Assembly (NCBI GenBank): GCA_017463615.1
Contig: JAFTOU010000016.1
Location: forward strand, 338,395-402,394
Origin: Alistipes sp.
Lineage (GTDB): Bacteria > Bacteroidota > Bacteroidia > Bacteroidales > Rikenellaceae
Reading direction: 5' to 3'
DNA length: 64,000 nt
Shown: piece after piece, positions 14,649 through 24,269 of the stretch
How the letters are laid out: each line of letters begins with the position of its first letter
How positions within the stretch are numbered: position 1 is the first letter of the stretch
Position numbers and translations under genes: made by a program
The notes under the pieces: model-generated
Database searches by the model: none
What the model was told of the DNA's origin: nothing
What the model saw: the letters and a program-made list of their open reading frames with translations, nothing else

Positions 14649-16127
14649 CTAATTTACTATATAACCTATCACTCCCCAATATGAGCCACCATCATCCAAT
14701 TGAACATAAAGGCACATCTTCCCCGACTGAGGTATTATTGTCATTGAATACATATTATCACTATCAACATGCCACTCATTATACCATTCATCATTATTTA
14801 CAATTGCCCATTTTATACCAGACAAAGGGTAAAAACTGAATGTATATGGGCATCCCGACTTTAGAATTCTACTCATCGGAACCGACACAACCTTCAATCG
14901 TTTCTCGTCATTGATATAAATATCTGGAAGTTCTCTAATTTTCTCAGCGCGAATAACCTTCAATAGTTCCTTGGGGCAAATACCAGCAGCTTCCCAAGTA
15001 TCTGGACGCAAATTCTTCACACCTTTCACATCTGGCACACACATGGGATAATATTGTTCAACCTTTTCCCAATCTCTCTCATCTGGCTCATCGACAACAT
15101 ACTCCATAAAAGAGTAAAATGAATTTTCTCCATTCTCCTTTACTCCAAGTACCACACTTGATTCATTCCTAGGCATAAACGAGATTGAATAAGTATCATC
15201 CCCACAAAGTTCCCATTCTTCTTTGTTAATATACAAGTCTTTATTCACCAGTACAAGTTCAACATCCCGGTTCATTAGCTTTATAGTTATTCGGTAGAAC
15301 TCTCCGATTGACAAAGATTTACTCTTTGGCAAATCTACAATCTTAATATCTCCAGCTGCAGAAGAATACAACTTTGGCAGACTTAATGGATTGCCTTTAA
15401 TGGCAGAGTTATAGGCCTCATCAACACTCAAGCCATAATCTACATATGCTTCATCTATTGAGGGCACAGATTGAAACTGCTCAAGACTCATATCTCTATC
15501 GAGCAATTGATACTGTTCTTCATCAGGATAATGAGACAAAATCATCCACTTCGGATCAACATTAAACCAATGTAAATGATTATCGCTCTTCTCAAAAGTC
15601 CCCGAGTCATCTACGCTACCAGCGCCCCATGTGGGATCCAATAGTATACCGTGATTTTTTCGTGTGTATGCAAAAATCCAAGCGTGCCCCTCTTCTCTAA
15701 GCATCCCATTCTTGTCCTTAGTTTTTCCAACAACTATTTCAGATCTAATTCCAATAGAGTTGGCCATGTGATAAAACAACTCTGTGTAAGCAGCACATAC
15801 TCCTTTCCTGCAATCATAACATCTATCAGCTCGATAAATTTCATATGATGTATCATACTCAATATTATCACACAACCACAAATAGATTGCCCGAATCCTA
15901 TCATAGTCAGTATCGCAACCCTCCGTGACACTTCTTGTCAACTTGGAGTAATCATATCGCGTATCATACGACCTCAACTCTTTATTAGGTTTCTTGAAGT
16001 AATCGTCATACTCTGCTGCATCATCCTTAAAGAATATAGAATACAAAAGGTAAAACACTACTGCGCAAAGAGCGATAACGGCAGATATTACTAAAACATC
16101 AAGTACTCTAGCAATTAATCTCCACAT
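14649..16127 (-). CDS. Membrane-anchored transglutaminase-like protein
   Basis: This 492-aa protein has one N-terminal membrane helix (about residues 8-32), so the rest should be periplasmic. A transglutaminase-like domain follows with a complete Cys-His-Asp triad: C111 in GVCAAY, H148 in EGHAW and D164 in LLDPTWG. The remaining 300 residues hold repeated beta-rich segments, in which LPKLYSSAAGDI, ELPDIYINDEKRL and similar stretches recur. Such domains act as proteases, amidases or cross-linkers. The domain is clearly paralogous to the C-terminus of the 959-aa protein encoded just upstream (shared DPTWGAG and WFNV.P.WMI.SH.PD), so one likely arose from the other. Substrate unknown. Confidence 0.75.
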   Translation of the reverse strand: MWRLIARVLDVLVISAVIALCAVVFYLLYSIFFKDDAAEYDDYFKKPNKELRSYDTRYDYSKLTRSVTEGCDTDYDRIRAIYLWLCDNIEYDTSYEIYRADRCYDCRKGVCAAYTELFYHMANSIGIRSEIVVGKTKDKNGMLREEGHAWIFAYTRKNHGILLDPTWGAGSVDDSGTFEKSDNHLHWFNVDPKWMILSHYPDEEQYQLLDRDMSLEQFQSVPSIDEAYVDYGLSVDEAYNSAIKGNPLSLPKLYSSAAGDIKIVDLPKSKSLSIGEFYRITIKLMNRDVELVLVNKDLYINKEEWELCGDDTYSISFMPRNESSVVLGVKENGENSFYSFMEYVVDEPDERDWEKVEQYYPMCVPDVKGVKNLRPDTWEAAGICPKELLKVIRAEKIRELPDIYINDEKRLKVVSVPMSRILKSGCPYTFSFYPLSGIKWAIVNNDEWYNEWHVDSDNMYSMTIIPQSGKMCLYVQLDDGGSYWGVIGYIVN

Positions 16128-16146
16128 ATCAATCTACCCCATTGAG

Positions 16147-19026
16147 TTAAATATCCGAAAGTTCTTCAAACAAGGCATCTTTTCCATCATTATCTTCCGA
16201 AGGTTGTTTATACGGAAGCCTCCTAAACTGCTCTTCTGTAATCCGAATATCAAGCTTGGTCCAATATTGCAAATCAGGGAAATGACTGTAGATCATCCAA
16301 GATGGCGAAACATTAAACCAAACCGAGTTATCATCATGTTTTATAAACTTTCCATTATCAACACACCCAGCGCCCCATGTTGGATCAATCAAAAGCCCGG
16401 CGTATGCATTAGTATAAACAAATATCCATGAGTGCTTACTATCTGAGACTGTACCATCAGAAATCTTAACCTTGCCCGTGATGATATCGGCGGTCAAGCC
16501 AATAGCATCTGCCAAATAACAGAACATTTCACAGTATGCCCAACAAACACCTCTTCTTGATCTCAAGCAGGTATCTGCATCTTGAATTTGCTTTGTGGTG
16601 TCATACTCAATATTCTCGCATAGCCAATTGTAAATACATCGCGCCTTTTTCTCTACAGTATCTGCTGTGCTATCAATAATCTCTGACAGTAGGCCTGTTA
16701 AATCCGTACGCAACCTGCTTAATTTAGCCTCCCTCTTAGGTTTAAAGTCCTTAATTGCATCTATATGGTCTGGGATATTCAACACCTGTACCACACAAAG
16801 AGAGTTTACAAAATCACAAGGACATTGAGGGACTATAGACTCAGTTCCCACCTCGTAACGCGCTCTAAATTCCGTAGGCTCTATTATAACATTCTGGTTA
16901 TTTGAGAAAAAGCCAATACTTACATTAGATGCAAGATTATTCTCCCGAATACGAATATATTCAACAAACGGTTTCGACTGCGTGATATTATACTCAATAA
17001 TCCGATGTAGATCCTGATCTGTCAACATCTCCTTTACAAATGGATTACTCCCATCCCACTTAAGAGTATGATACTTCCCCACAAGTGGATCTAAGACCTG
17101 ATGTTTGATAAGTTCAAGCATAGTCATCCTATTATCAGGTTCAGCAGTGGCATCAAACCATCTACACAGAAATCTATCTATCATTTCCGCGTAATATCTA
17201 TGGGAATCTCGAAACTTACGAACAAGTTCCATGTCTATCAAGGAAATTGACTTAATATGCCATTTAGGTCGATAGCCTTCCTTCCCCAATACATACTGAC
17301 CACTAACATTTTTTTCACCATCCATGAGTAGTATGCACTCTCTCCTACGCGCCTCATAGTTCTCAATCATCTCTGTAAGATGGCTCCACCAATCGCGAAC
17401 TTCATCTACCCGCTTCAGTTCCGCAATGCACTTATTCAACTTTGTTGCAATATCTTCACGAATTTGTTCTGATATCAGAGCTGGCGAATCCAATAGCAAA
17501 GCTCCAAACAAGGTATTTGGGCTCGCATCTTTCTTTCTTTTATTAAAGAATGAGAAAAAACATGTCAAACAACCTGTTCTTTCAGGCAAATCATCTAACG
17601 ACTTCTGTTGAATCATCTCGGCCTCAACAGGCAGCTCCTCGGCTCGTCCCACATTTAGCATTGTGTTCACCGGGTAGTTCTGTGGCAATTCGTCGGCAAC
17701 TGTCGCCCTATCCACAGCATACCTCATTGTTTTGATTCCCTCATCTGATTTAAGATATTCAACCAGCGAGTCAATTTGTTGATAGTGGGAGCTATAATTC
17801 TCTTCATCCTCCTCGGTCACTCTTACACAATGCCCATAATTCTCACAGAACTCATCTGCATCAATAAATGTATTTTTGCAAATATTTTCCTCGTGATCTT
17901 CAATTTGCGCTTGGTAATCTGCAATACTATCCTTTAGCTGAGATATCTCAACCTGGGCTGCCAAAATCTGAGTTGGGTCAAGCGTCAATAAAGAACTTTC
18001 AAGCGCTGCTATTTCAGCCTCCTTTTGCTTAATCTGAATATTTAGGTTTGATATCTCTCGTTTTTCCTCACTAATATAGAGCTTAAGAAATGAATTCAGA
18101 TATGTCGCAATCTGCTGTTCCTGACGAGAAACAGAATATTCATTATCAACAAGTAGTTTTGCAGGATTCCACTGAGCAGTACAATACAAATTCCATCTCT
18201 CCCATATTGAGCGAAGACCATCTAACCATTGCAAGCCTAAATCTATCTTTTTGTAATAGTTATAGTCTATGAGCTTCTGTGTATCCAATGACGGAGCTGC
18301 ATTTAGCGCTCTATTGAGCAATCGTTCCTCCGCAGAAAGTCTAAAAAAATCGTTAAGATCGCAGAAATCATACTGATGCTCAGACATGCCAATAGAGTAA
18401 ATACCAGAACCTACAGTCGTTTTAGGATTATCATCTCCTGAGCATACCAATTTTGACCAATAACAGAGAAACTTCGCAAGCAAATTCGAATTCAAACTAG
18501 TTGCAGCTCCCATATAGTCCATATTATTGATATACAAAATATCTGTACGGAAACGATTGTCCACCTCAAGTCCTCGTAAAGATTCAAGAAGCTTCCAATG
18601 CGGGCGAATAGTAACATCCTCAGGCTTATTTATGTCATATCCGATAAGGACAATATCAATATGAAGCCCGAGCATCATTGCGCCGCCAATTTCGCGCAAC
18701 TCCTCACACACCATTCGCAAAGTTTCGCCATGCTCTTCTTCAAGGCACTGTGACACTATAAAAACATTGGGCACAACGCCACTAGGAATTAGATTCTTAA
18801 AATGAGAGATCTGATTAGTTAATGCTTTATGTAACGCTATCGGCTCATCGCTCTCATTTATTTTATCACCCGCATTATCGTAAATATCCCAACGATAGTG
18901 AAGGCCATCTACCTCCTTAACAATACATCCAGATGTTATGACATTGTGTTGTAGGTGAGCATTTTTAATCTCACCTACAACATCTTGAATGTCATTATTG
19001 GCACCTATGACAATAAAATAAGCCAT
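16147..19026 (-). CDS. 959-aa tubulin-partner protein with C-terminal transglutaminase-like domain
   Basis: This large soluble protein has no signal peptide or membrane helix, so it should be cytoplasmic. Residues 1-320 form an alpha/beta domain starting MAYFIVIGANNDIQDVVGEI that I cannot assign. A coiled coil of about 60 residues follows (REISNLNIQIKQKEAEIAAL onward), then a mixed region. The C-terminal transglutaminase-like domain has the triad C (RRGVCWAY), H (SKHSWIF) and D (LIDPTWG). The gene lies six bases after the tubulin-like gene, which strongly suggests a physical partnership. The coiled coil could be an adaptor for the GTPase or its filaments. The function is inferred from context only. 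Confidence 0.7.
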   Translation of the reverse strand: MAYFIVIGANNDIQDVVGEIKNAHLQHNVITSGCIVKEVDGLHYRWDIYDNAGDKINESDEPIALHKALTNQISHFKNLIPSGVVPNVFIVSQCLEEEHGETLRMVCEELREIGGAMMLGLHIDIVLIGYDINKPEDVTIRPHWKLLESLRGLEVDNRFRTDILYINNMDYMGAATSLNSNLLAKFLCYWSKLVCSGDDNPKTTVGSGIYSIGMSEHQYDFCDLNDFFRLSAEERLLNRALNAAPSLDTQKLIDYNYYKKIDLGLQWLDGLRSIWERWNLYCTAQWNPAKLLVDNEYSVSRQEQQIATYLNSFLKLYISEEKREISNLNIQIKQKEAEIAALESSLLTLDPTQILAAQVEISQLKDSIADYQAQIEDHEENICKNTFIDADEFCENYGHCVRVTEEDEENYSSHYQQIDSLVEYLKSDEGIKTMRYAVDRATVADELPQNYPVNTMLNVGRAEELPVEAEMIQQKSLDDLPERTGCLTCFFSFFNKRKKDASPNTLFGALLLDSPALISEQIREDIATKLNKCIAELKRVDEVRDWWSHLTEMIENYEARRRECILLMDGEKNVSGQYVLGKEGYRPKWHIKSISLIDMELVRKFRDSHRYYAEMIDRFLCRWFDATAEPDNRMTMLELIKHQVLDPLVGKYHTLKWDGSNPFVKEMLTDQDLHRIIEYNITQSKPFVEYIRIRENNLASNVSIGFFSNNQNVIIEPTEFRARYEVGTESIVPQCPCDFVNSLCVVQVLNIPDHIDAIKDFKPKREAKLSRLRTDLTGLLSEIIDSTADTVEKKARCIYNWLCENIEYDTTKQIQDADTCLRSRRGVCWAYCEMFCYLADAIGLTADIITGKVKISDGTVSDSKHSWIFVYTNAYAGLLIDPTWGAGCVDNGKFIKHDDNSVWFNVSPSWMIYSHFPDLQYWTKLDIRITEEQFRRLPYKQPSEDNDGKDALFEELSDI

Positions 19027-19032
19027 AAATAT

Positions 19033-21789
19033 TTAGAATTCAAGTTCTCTTAAATAAACAACTTCTCTTTCAAGAAGATCTCTTACCATTTGGTAAGCCG
19101 CATCCTTCTCTATAACACGCTCACGCTCTATTGTGCTTAGATTTGCGATTTCCAATAAGTATTTTCCATATTCCTCCTGCGCCTTTTTCATCACAGCTAC
19201 AACAGCTGGCCTACCTTGGTCAAGAATCATCTTCTGAATACGGGCTTCAACTTCACTACCAAGTCCGCGAAGTTGGAACTGGTCAAATGCGATATCTCGT
19301 CTCTGCCCCAGTTCAAGAAGTCCTCCTGAAAGAATATCTCCCTGAGATGACTCTATACAGTACGACTTACGCGATTCGTCGTACTTAATAAAGCCATATA
19401 CGATTGCATTTACCCAGTTAGGGAGTACAATATCCTTCTCTTGCTTAGGCATAAGATCAAAATTCTCAACAATCATTCTCTGGTTCCACCTTTCATCCAA
19501 ATAACAAACAGGGCAAGCCTCTGAACTATACTTATCCTCTGCCTCTCTCATATAACCAAGCATATTATTTACAGCAAATGCAGGGCTAAAGCACTGGCTC
19601 TGGAAGAATGTAATTCTATCCGTTTGATGTATACTCTCAAAAATCGGTTTGGTTGCGCCAATCATAAACATATCGCTATAACCACTTTGAATTATACCCT
19701 TAGATTGATTATATACTCCAATGGTAAAGACGGTTGTCAACTCTTGTGCATGATCGAGTTTGCCGTGAGTATCTGTTGACCATAGAGGGCTAGACATCTC
19801 CTTCACCTTATCAAAAATCCTCCTCAGGTCGGCGTCTGTCATTTTACTCAGTCTATGTTCAATGGTCACATTCTTCACATCTGCGACACTCTGCAGGCCC
19901 TTGGCAAAGTTAAATAGCACGGCATCAATAGTTTCTGCAGGCTGATTAATCAACCCCTCGATCGGATGCTCTTTTATAAAGAGAGCCGATGTTTCTGCCA
20001 CATCTGGCAAAACAAAGTCGTTCACATCATCTGAATGTAAGAAAATCTGGAATTTAGAAGGCGTTTTAGCAGCCTGCTGAATAGTAGTAATTGCATTCAC
20101 ATTCTTCTTCTGTATAGCTTCTACATTTGCCTTAAGAACAGTTATTTGACTCAAGATGGAACAAACATACTGGTCAAAATCAGTAAAGAACTGAATTGCT
20201 TTTTGATGTCTTAATAAATCTCGTTTCTGGGCAATATACTCCTCAACTTTATTCTGCAATGCAACAGCTGCATCTCTATTAAATATTGACAAGATACCAG
20301 TTCTTAGATCAGAGATATCAGCACTCCAGTCTACATTATATGCGAGTTTCTTCTGGAGATCGCCAACTTCTTTGACCATCTCATCTTTACAAAGCGTAAT
20401 ACTAGTCTGCAGAGCTTCTAGAAACGCCTGCGCCAACCCTACACCCTGTAGGCTATTAAGAATTATCCGAATTTTTTCATCAAGTTTACTTTTTACATTT
20501 GCAAGTTTAGTCTCTACATTATCATCTGCTTCCTCACTCACATTTGCTGCCTCAGCTCCAGCTGTAATATTTGCTTTAATTGTATTTACATCTGCAGTCC
20601 TATCTATTATAACACTAAATGGGGCCCTATATGCAAGGATGCTATCTATAAGCAGATTAGCATCATGCTCTTGAATCGCCACTGCATCGCTCTCCATCCA
20701 AGTATTTACAGTCTTCAATGTAGCTATTGGGTCTGGCTTAGATAGTTGTTCTTTGCAGATTTGTGCCACAATACCATGAGCAACCACATTTCCAACCGCT
20801 TTATTGTCATACACGATCTCTGCGCTACCAGCCGAAGAATAAAACGCCTTCTTATTCTTAATACTATAATATCCTTTATCAATATTATCTTTAACACTAT
20901 CTAGTTCGCCTGATGGAAGGAACATACAGCGGCCTATAGAATCCGTAATCTCATCTACAGTTTGCAATACAACACCCATCTTATTCCTGTTGTTTATAAG
21001 ATACGCATCTCTAACACCTTCGTCAAGATAGTACACATTTGCAAAACCGAAATCAAGTGCATTCTGATTATCATATGGCAGATGGTATAGATAGTCTAAC
21101 TCCCTAATTGCGCCATATGCATTTTGATACACATTTGCAGTAGCAGGTCCATTTACCATATTACGGAATACTTCTGGTAATACAATCCAAGGTGTAATAG
21201 AATATGGATGTCCCAGCTCTCTAAGGGTTTTTGCCACAAGAACAATAATATCCAACATAGTACCACTCCCCGTACCCCCGGCAACAGAACCAACGATATT
21301 GACCTTGGTAGGATATTCCACCCCATCCTTATTTGTATCATACGCGAATTTACATCCTACTGGCAGAGGCGCGCAAATTTCACTCACCTTGCTAGCCACA
21401 CGCGCACTAATATCTGTAGCATTATGCCTAGCAAGGAAGCGACCATTGCTTCTTATTTGACCAGCTCCAGTATTCATTAGATTGGACAGGAACTGAGAGT
21501 TTCTTCTTGGGAGCCACTGGAACTGCGAAAGATGATTGCGATATATTTCAAGCGCACTACCGACAATCCCGCAAAAACACAGCTCATTTTCCGACAGTTT
21601 TACCTCTTTTCCCATTCTTGATAGGACAGACTTATTTCGAATCCCCCTATCGGTATCAATCGCAAGAAATGCCACCATTGGAGGGACCTCTCCATACGCA
21701 TCCACGAAACACTGTTTCGTACGAAGAATTGACTTAACACCAGTACCACCTAAACCCACATAAAGGGTTCTTGTAATTTTAATTGACAT
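19033..21789 (-). CDS. Tubulin/FtsZ-superfamily GTPase (Tubulin_2-like)
   Basis: This 918-aa protein has the nucleotide-binding loops of the tubulin superfamily: an N-terminal glycine loop YVGLGGTGVKS (residues 10-20) and the signature GSVAGGTGSGTMLDI (167-181). The acidic AIDTD (43-47) fits the ribose-binding loop. It is far longer than FtsZ (about 400 aa) and carries a large helical insert or C-terminal extension (about 400-560 is rich in coiled-coil-like sequence), as in the Tubulin_2 group. That group has been proposed to act in membrane remodelling. It lies between a membrane VWA gene and a coiled-coil/transglutaminase gene. Filament formation is likely by family but not shown. Confidence 0.85.
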   Translation of the reverse strand: MSIKITRTLYVGLGGTGVKSILRTKQCFVDAYGEVPPMVAFLAIDTDRGIRNKSVLSRMGKEVKLSENELCFCGIVGSALEIYRNHLSQFQWLPRRNSQFLSNLMNTGAGQIRSNGRFLARHNATDISARVASKVSEICAPLPVGCKFAYDTNKDGVEYPTKVNIVGSVAGGTGSGTMLDIIVLVAKTLRELGHPYSITPWIVLPEVFRNMVNGPATANVYQNAYGAIRELDYLYHLPYDNQNALDFGFANVYYLDEGVRDAYLINNRNKMGVVLQTVDEITDSIGRCMFLPSGELDSVKDNIDKGYYSIKNKKAFYSSAGSAEIVYDNKAVGNVVAHGIVAQICKEQLSKPDPIATLKTVNTWMESDAVAIQEHDANLLIDSILAYRAPFSVIIDRTADVNTIKANITAGAEAANVSEEADDNVETKLANVKSKLDEKIRIILNSLQGVGLAQAFLEALQTSITLCKDEMVKEVGDLQKKLAYNVDWSADISDLRTGILSIFNRDAAVALQNKVEEYIAQKRDLLRHQKAIQFFTDFDQYVCSILSQITVLKANVEAIQKKNVNAITTIQQAAKTPSKFQIFLHSDDVNDFVLPDVAETSALFIKEHPIEGLINQPAETIDAVLFNFAKGLQSVADVKNVTIEHRLSKMTDADLRRIFDKVKEMSSPLWSTDTHGKLDHAQELTTVFTIGVYNQSKGIIQSGYSDMFMIGATKPIFESIHQTDRITFFQSQCFSPAFAVNNMLGYMREAEDKYSSEACPVCYLDERWNQRMIVENFDLMPKQEKDIVLPNWVNAIVYGFIKYDESRKSYCIESSQGDILSGGLLELGQRRDIAFDQFQLRGLGSEVEARIQKMILDQGRPAVVAVMKKAQEEYGKYLLEIANLSTIERERVIEKDAAYQMVRDLLEREVVYLRELEF

Positions 21790-21814
21790 ATTAAAAAAAT
21801 TTTAAGGTTATTTA

Positions 21815-23620
21815 TTAGTTTATGTTTATTATCGTATTGCTCTTAATCTCAGTAATAGTAGAGGCTCCAATTTGAGGCATTGGATTGGGATTAATCCAAT
21901 AAGCGCCGCCCTGAGACACTGCAAGAATGCATCCTCCACGACTCGGTTTAAAAATCATCGGAGTTGCAAACGCTGAGTGGGTTACATATAATATCTTCCC
22001 CTTCAGAGCTCGATCAACCCAAGACTGCTTTTTCTGATGATTTGCTGCAATCACCACCATTCTCACACCTCTAAATCTAATGATAACAGGGGCTAATCCT
22101 CGAGCACTCAGTGTTTTTTGAATGGCTCCAAACCTCGGAAAGAACACAGGTCTAAGAACTGTAAACCAAAGAAGTAGTGCCACAACTAGAAGGCCCAATA
22201 TACAAGTAAGCCCTAACTTAATTGGGTTCCATCGTTCTTCAAATCTGAAGTTCCACCTAAATACATCAGGGGAACCATTTATCAAACAATTATCAAGTTT
22301 TGAAGGGATTAGCTCTATTCTACCGTAATATTTACCCTCCTGGCTCATATCATGCCCGATGATAGATAATTTAAGATTCGTGACATCTGGAGTTATCTTG
22401 AACGAATCACCCTTTATCTCATCCCCATTAATAAATAGCTTGAAGTTCTGTGACGATAGGTTCAGCATCCCTTCCCCCGCTTTATTAACAAGGTAAACTT
22501 TCATAATCGCCGACGAGCCGTCAACTTTAGCTTGTTCACTAAAATTCACTTTAATATTAGACTCTGCAGGAGTATACGCCTCTTCTGAGATTTTGCCAAA
22601 AGAACCATAATACGACGCTTCGCCAAAGTTTTTATCCTTTATATCAAGACTCAAGCTACGTTCTGGGATGTTAACAACCTCGCAGAAAATTGCATCCGGT
22701 CCTACAAAAGTATAAGAGTCATGTCCTTCAAGTTTGGGCGACAACTTTATAGTATGTTTAATCGGCGGAGTTATACCCTCCTTACACCTAACCTCAAATG
22801 CTATTTTCTCATCTCTAATATCTCTATCAGAACATAAAACTTCATAATATTGATCATCGTATACCAATCGCAGAGTGCCCTTTGCATCCTTGCAATTATA
22901 ACCCTTTAACTCAATAGTCTTAGCTCCCTTATCATCCCTTACATTATACTTAAGGTATGTGGGCAGAGTGGCTGTTTTTATACGCACTTTGGCATCTGGG
23001 ACAATCCAAAAATGGGGCTGGTTTTCTATTGCATCTCTAATATACGGTTTATCCGCGTCCTGATGTACAAGTACATAAAAGCCATATGCATTTTTCCCTC
23101 GGGTCAAATTTATCCAAGAGTTTATAGTTGGAACCAACTCTGGTTTTGTCCCTTGATGATCATTTTCTCCATCTGTAAAAAGAAACATATACTTGATTTT
23201 ATCACCTCTAAGATATGTATAAAACTTCTTTATTGGAGCAACAATATTTGTATTCTTATGGGGTATATACTTGTATTTTGTAACAAATTCCACCAAATAT
23301 TCCTTCCCCGCAGATGATGCTTTTTGCGTTTCTACCGTTCTTATATCATCTTGGAAAGCGATAATGGTTATCTCATTACTGGGGTCATCTTCTACATATT
23401 CTATACATTCTATTATCGCTTTCTTGAGTTCCACCCACAACCCATTTCCATCCGAATATGTTTTCAGATCAGTACCATCAAGATCTTTCATCCCTGGTTG
23501 CTTAGGCAGGAGTGAGCCTGTAACATCCCACAATATCACAATATGCGCTCCGTCTTGAGCATTAGCATTAAAAAACACACTCAGACACAAGAATAACGCT
23601 GCTACTAATTTAAACTTCAT
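21815..23620 (-). CDS. Membrane-bound von Willebrand factor A protein
   Basis: This 601-aa protein has a signal peptide ending ANA. A VWA domain follows (about residues 24-230) whose metal-ion site reads DVTGS (32-36), a variant of DxSxS. Beta-rich extracytoplasmic domains follow, then one membrane helix (CILGLLVVALLLWFTVL, about 475-495) and a cytoplasmic tail of about 110 residues. It is therefore built to bind a ligand outside and signal or attach inside, next to the tubulin-like GTPase encoded 25 bp downstream. Its ATG overlaps the stop of the truncated radical SAM gene (ATGA), so translation is coupled. Confidence 0.85.
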   Translation of the reverse strand: MKFKLVAALFLCLSVFFNANAQDGAHIVILWDVTGSLLPKQPGMKDLDGTDLKTYSDGNGLWVELKKAIIECIEYVEDDPSNEITIIAFQDDIRTVETQKASSAGKEYLVEFVTKYKYIPHKNTNIVAPIKKFYTYLRGDKIKYMFLFTDGENDHQGTKPELVPTINSWINLTRGKNAYGFYVLVHQDADKPYIRDAIENQPHFWIVPDAKVRIKTATLPTYLKYNVRDDKGAKTIELKGYNCKDAKGTLRLVYDDQYYEVLCSDRDIRDEKIAFEVRCKEGITPPIKHTIKLSPKLEGHDSYTFVGPDAIFCEVVNIPERSLSLDIKDKNFGEASYYGSFGKISEEAYTPAESNIKVNFSEQAKVDGSSAIMKVYLVNKAGEGMLNLSSQNFKLFINGDEIKGDSFKITPDVTNLKLSIIGHDMSQEGKYYGRIELIPSKLDNCLINGSPDVFRWNFRFEERWNPIKLGLTCILGLLVVALLLWFTVLRPVFFPRFGAIQKTLSARGLAPVIIRFRGVRMVVIAANHQKKQSWVDRALKGKILYVTHSAFATPMIFKPSRGGCILAVSQGGAYWINPNPMPQIGASTITEIKSNTIININ

Positions 23621-23973
23621 AATATGATTGATTTATTATTAAAAATCTCTCTCGACACAAATGAACTTATTGTACCGTTTGTACTGCCAAAAAATTTATA
23701 GGGCCTATTCCACGACCCTCGCTCCACCCATTCAACAAGAGGGCGAATAACATCAATAGCCAGAAGAGTCTCTCCTCCCATAAATGCGATATCAAGTCTA
23801 CCACCAGTTCTCATTAGAAATCGTTCAATGATAGACTTGACCATATCAAACGACATATCCTTGTCACGTTTTGTTCGAACATAACAATACCTGCAGTTAA
23901 GATTACAGCGATATGTTGTAAGCAATCCTACTGCTTCACCGCTCATTTCATCCAGACAATCTTTCCTATCCAT
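23617..23973 (-). CDS. Truncated radical SAM protein
   Basis: This 118-aa protein has the radical SAM cluster motif CNLNCRYC (cysteines 23, 27 and 30), the SAM-binding GGE motif (FMGGETLL) and STNGT. It ends after the first half of the barrel; normal peptide-modifying radical SAM enzymes have 350 or more residues and a SPASM domain. The stop overlaps the VWA start codon. It follows a 69-aa Gly/Tyr-rich peptide gene by two bases, the arrangement of a RiPP precursor and its maturase. Either the enzyme lost its 3' half when the operon was assembled, or this is a reduced form with another role. Radical SAM membership is sure; activity is doubtful. Confidence 0.75.
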   Translation of the reverse strand: MDRKDCLDEMSGEAVGLLTTYRCNLNCRYCYVRTKRDKDMSFDMVKSIIERFLMRTGGRLDIAFMGGETLLAIDVIRPLVEWVERGSWNRPYKFFGSTNGTISSFVSREIFNNKSIIL

Positions 23974-23975
23974 AA

Positions 23976-24185
23976 CTAACCTGGATAAGAACCATAACTA
24001 TAGTTACAGTCCGTTGCACCTTGATAGCCATGTCGCGTTGGGTACATCTTACGGCCATAAGCAACGGTTGCAATTGATCTTGTTCGCTGGTCCCCTTTAG
24101 CTCGCTCAATCAAGACACTTATCTCTGTATTAGATATATCAAGCACTCTTTTCATAGCAATAAACTCAGCCCTTATTATTGTCAT
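23976..24185 (-). CDS. 69-aa peptide, possible RiPP-like precursor
   Basis: The first gene of the operon codes for MTIIRAEFIAMKRVLDISNT, a charged middle, and a C-terminus rich in Gly, Tyr and Ser (HGYQGATDCNYSYGSYPG). A charged helical leader followed by a small-residue and aromatic core just before a radical SAM gene is the usual layout of ribosomal natural-product precursors. An alternative start at Met11 would leave 59 aa. The family is not recognised. GGAG nine bases upstream of the first ATG supports the longer form. Confidence 0.55.
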   Translation of the reverse strand: MTIIRAEFIAMKRVLDISNTEISVLIERAKGDQRTRSIATVAYGRKMYPTRHGYQGATDCNYSYGSYPG

Positions 24186-24200
24186 CTAATAGGCTCCGTA

Positions 24201-24221
24201 GCACAAGTTCTATAAAAGAAC
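24201..24221 (+). repeat. Left inverted repeat of the switch
   Basis: This 21-bp repeat lies in the 5' leader of the operon, 15 bp upstream of the first start codon, so it remains in place whichever way the promoter points. Confidence 0.85.
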
Positions 24222-24235
24222 TTTTAACCTATACG

Positions 24236-24269
24236 CAAAGATATAATAAAAAGTTTGAATTAAAGCAAA
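24236..24269 (-). promoter_or_regulatory. Promoter of the tubulin operon, inside the invertible segment
   Basis: TATCTTTG on the minus strand (24236-24243) is a perfect -7 box. TTTG lies at 24266-24269, a spacing of 22 bp rather than 19, so the promoter may be moderate or use a weaker -33. The predicted start is near 24229, just inside the left repeat. Confidence 0.6.
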
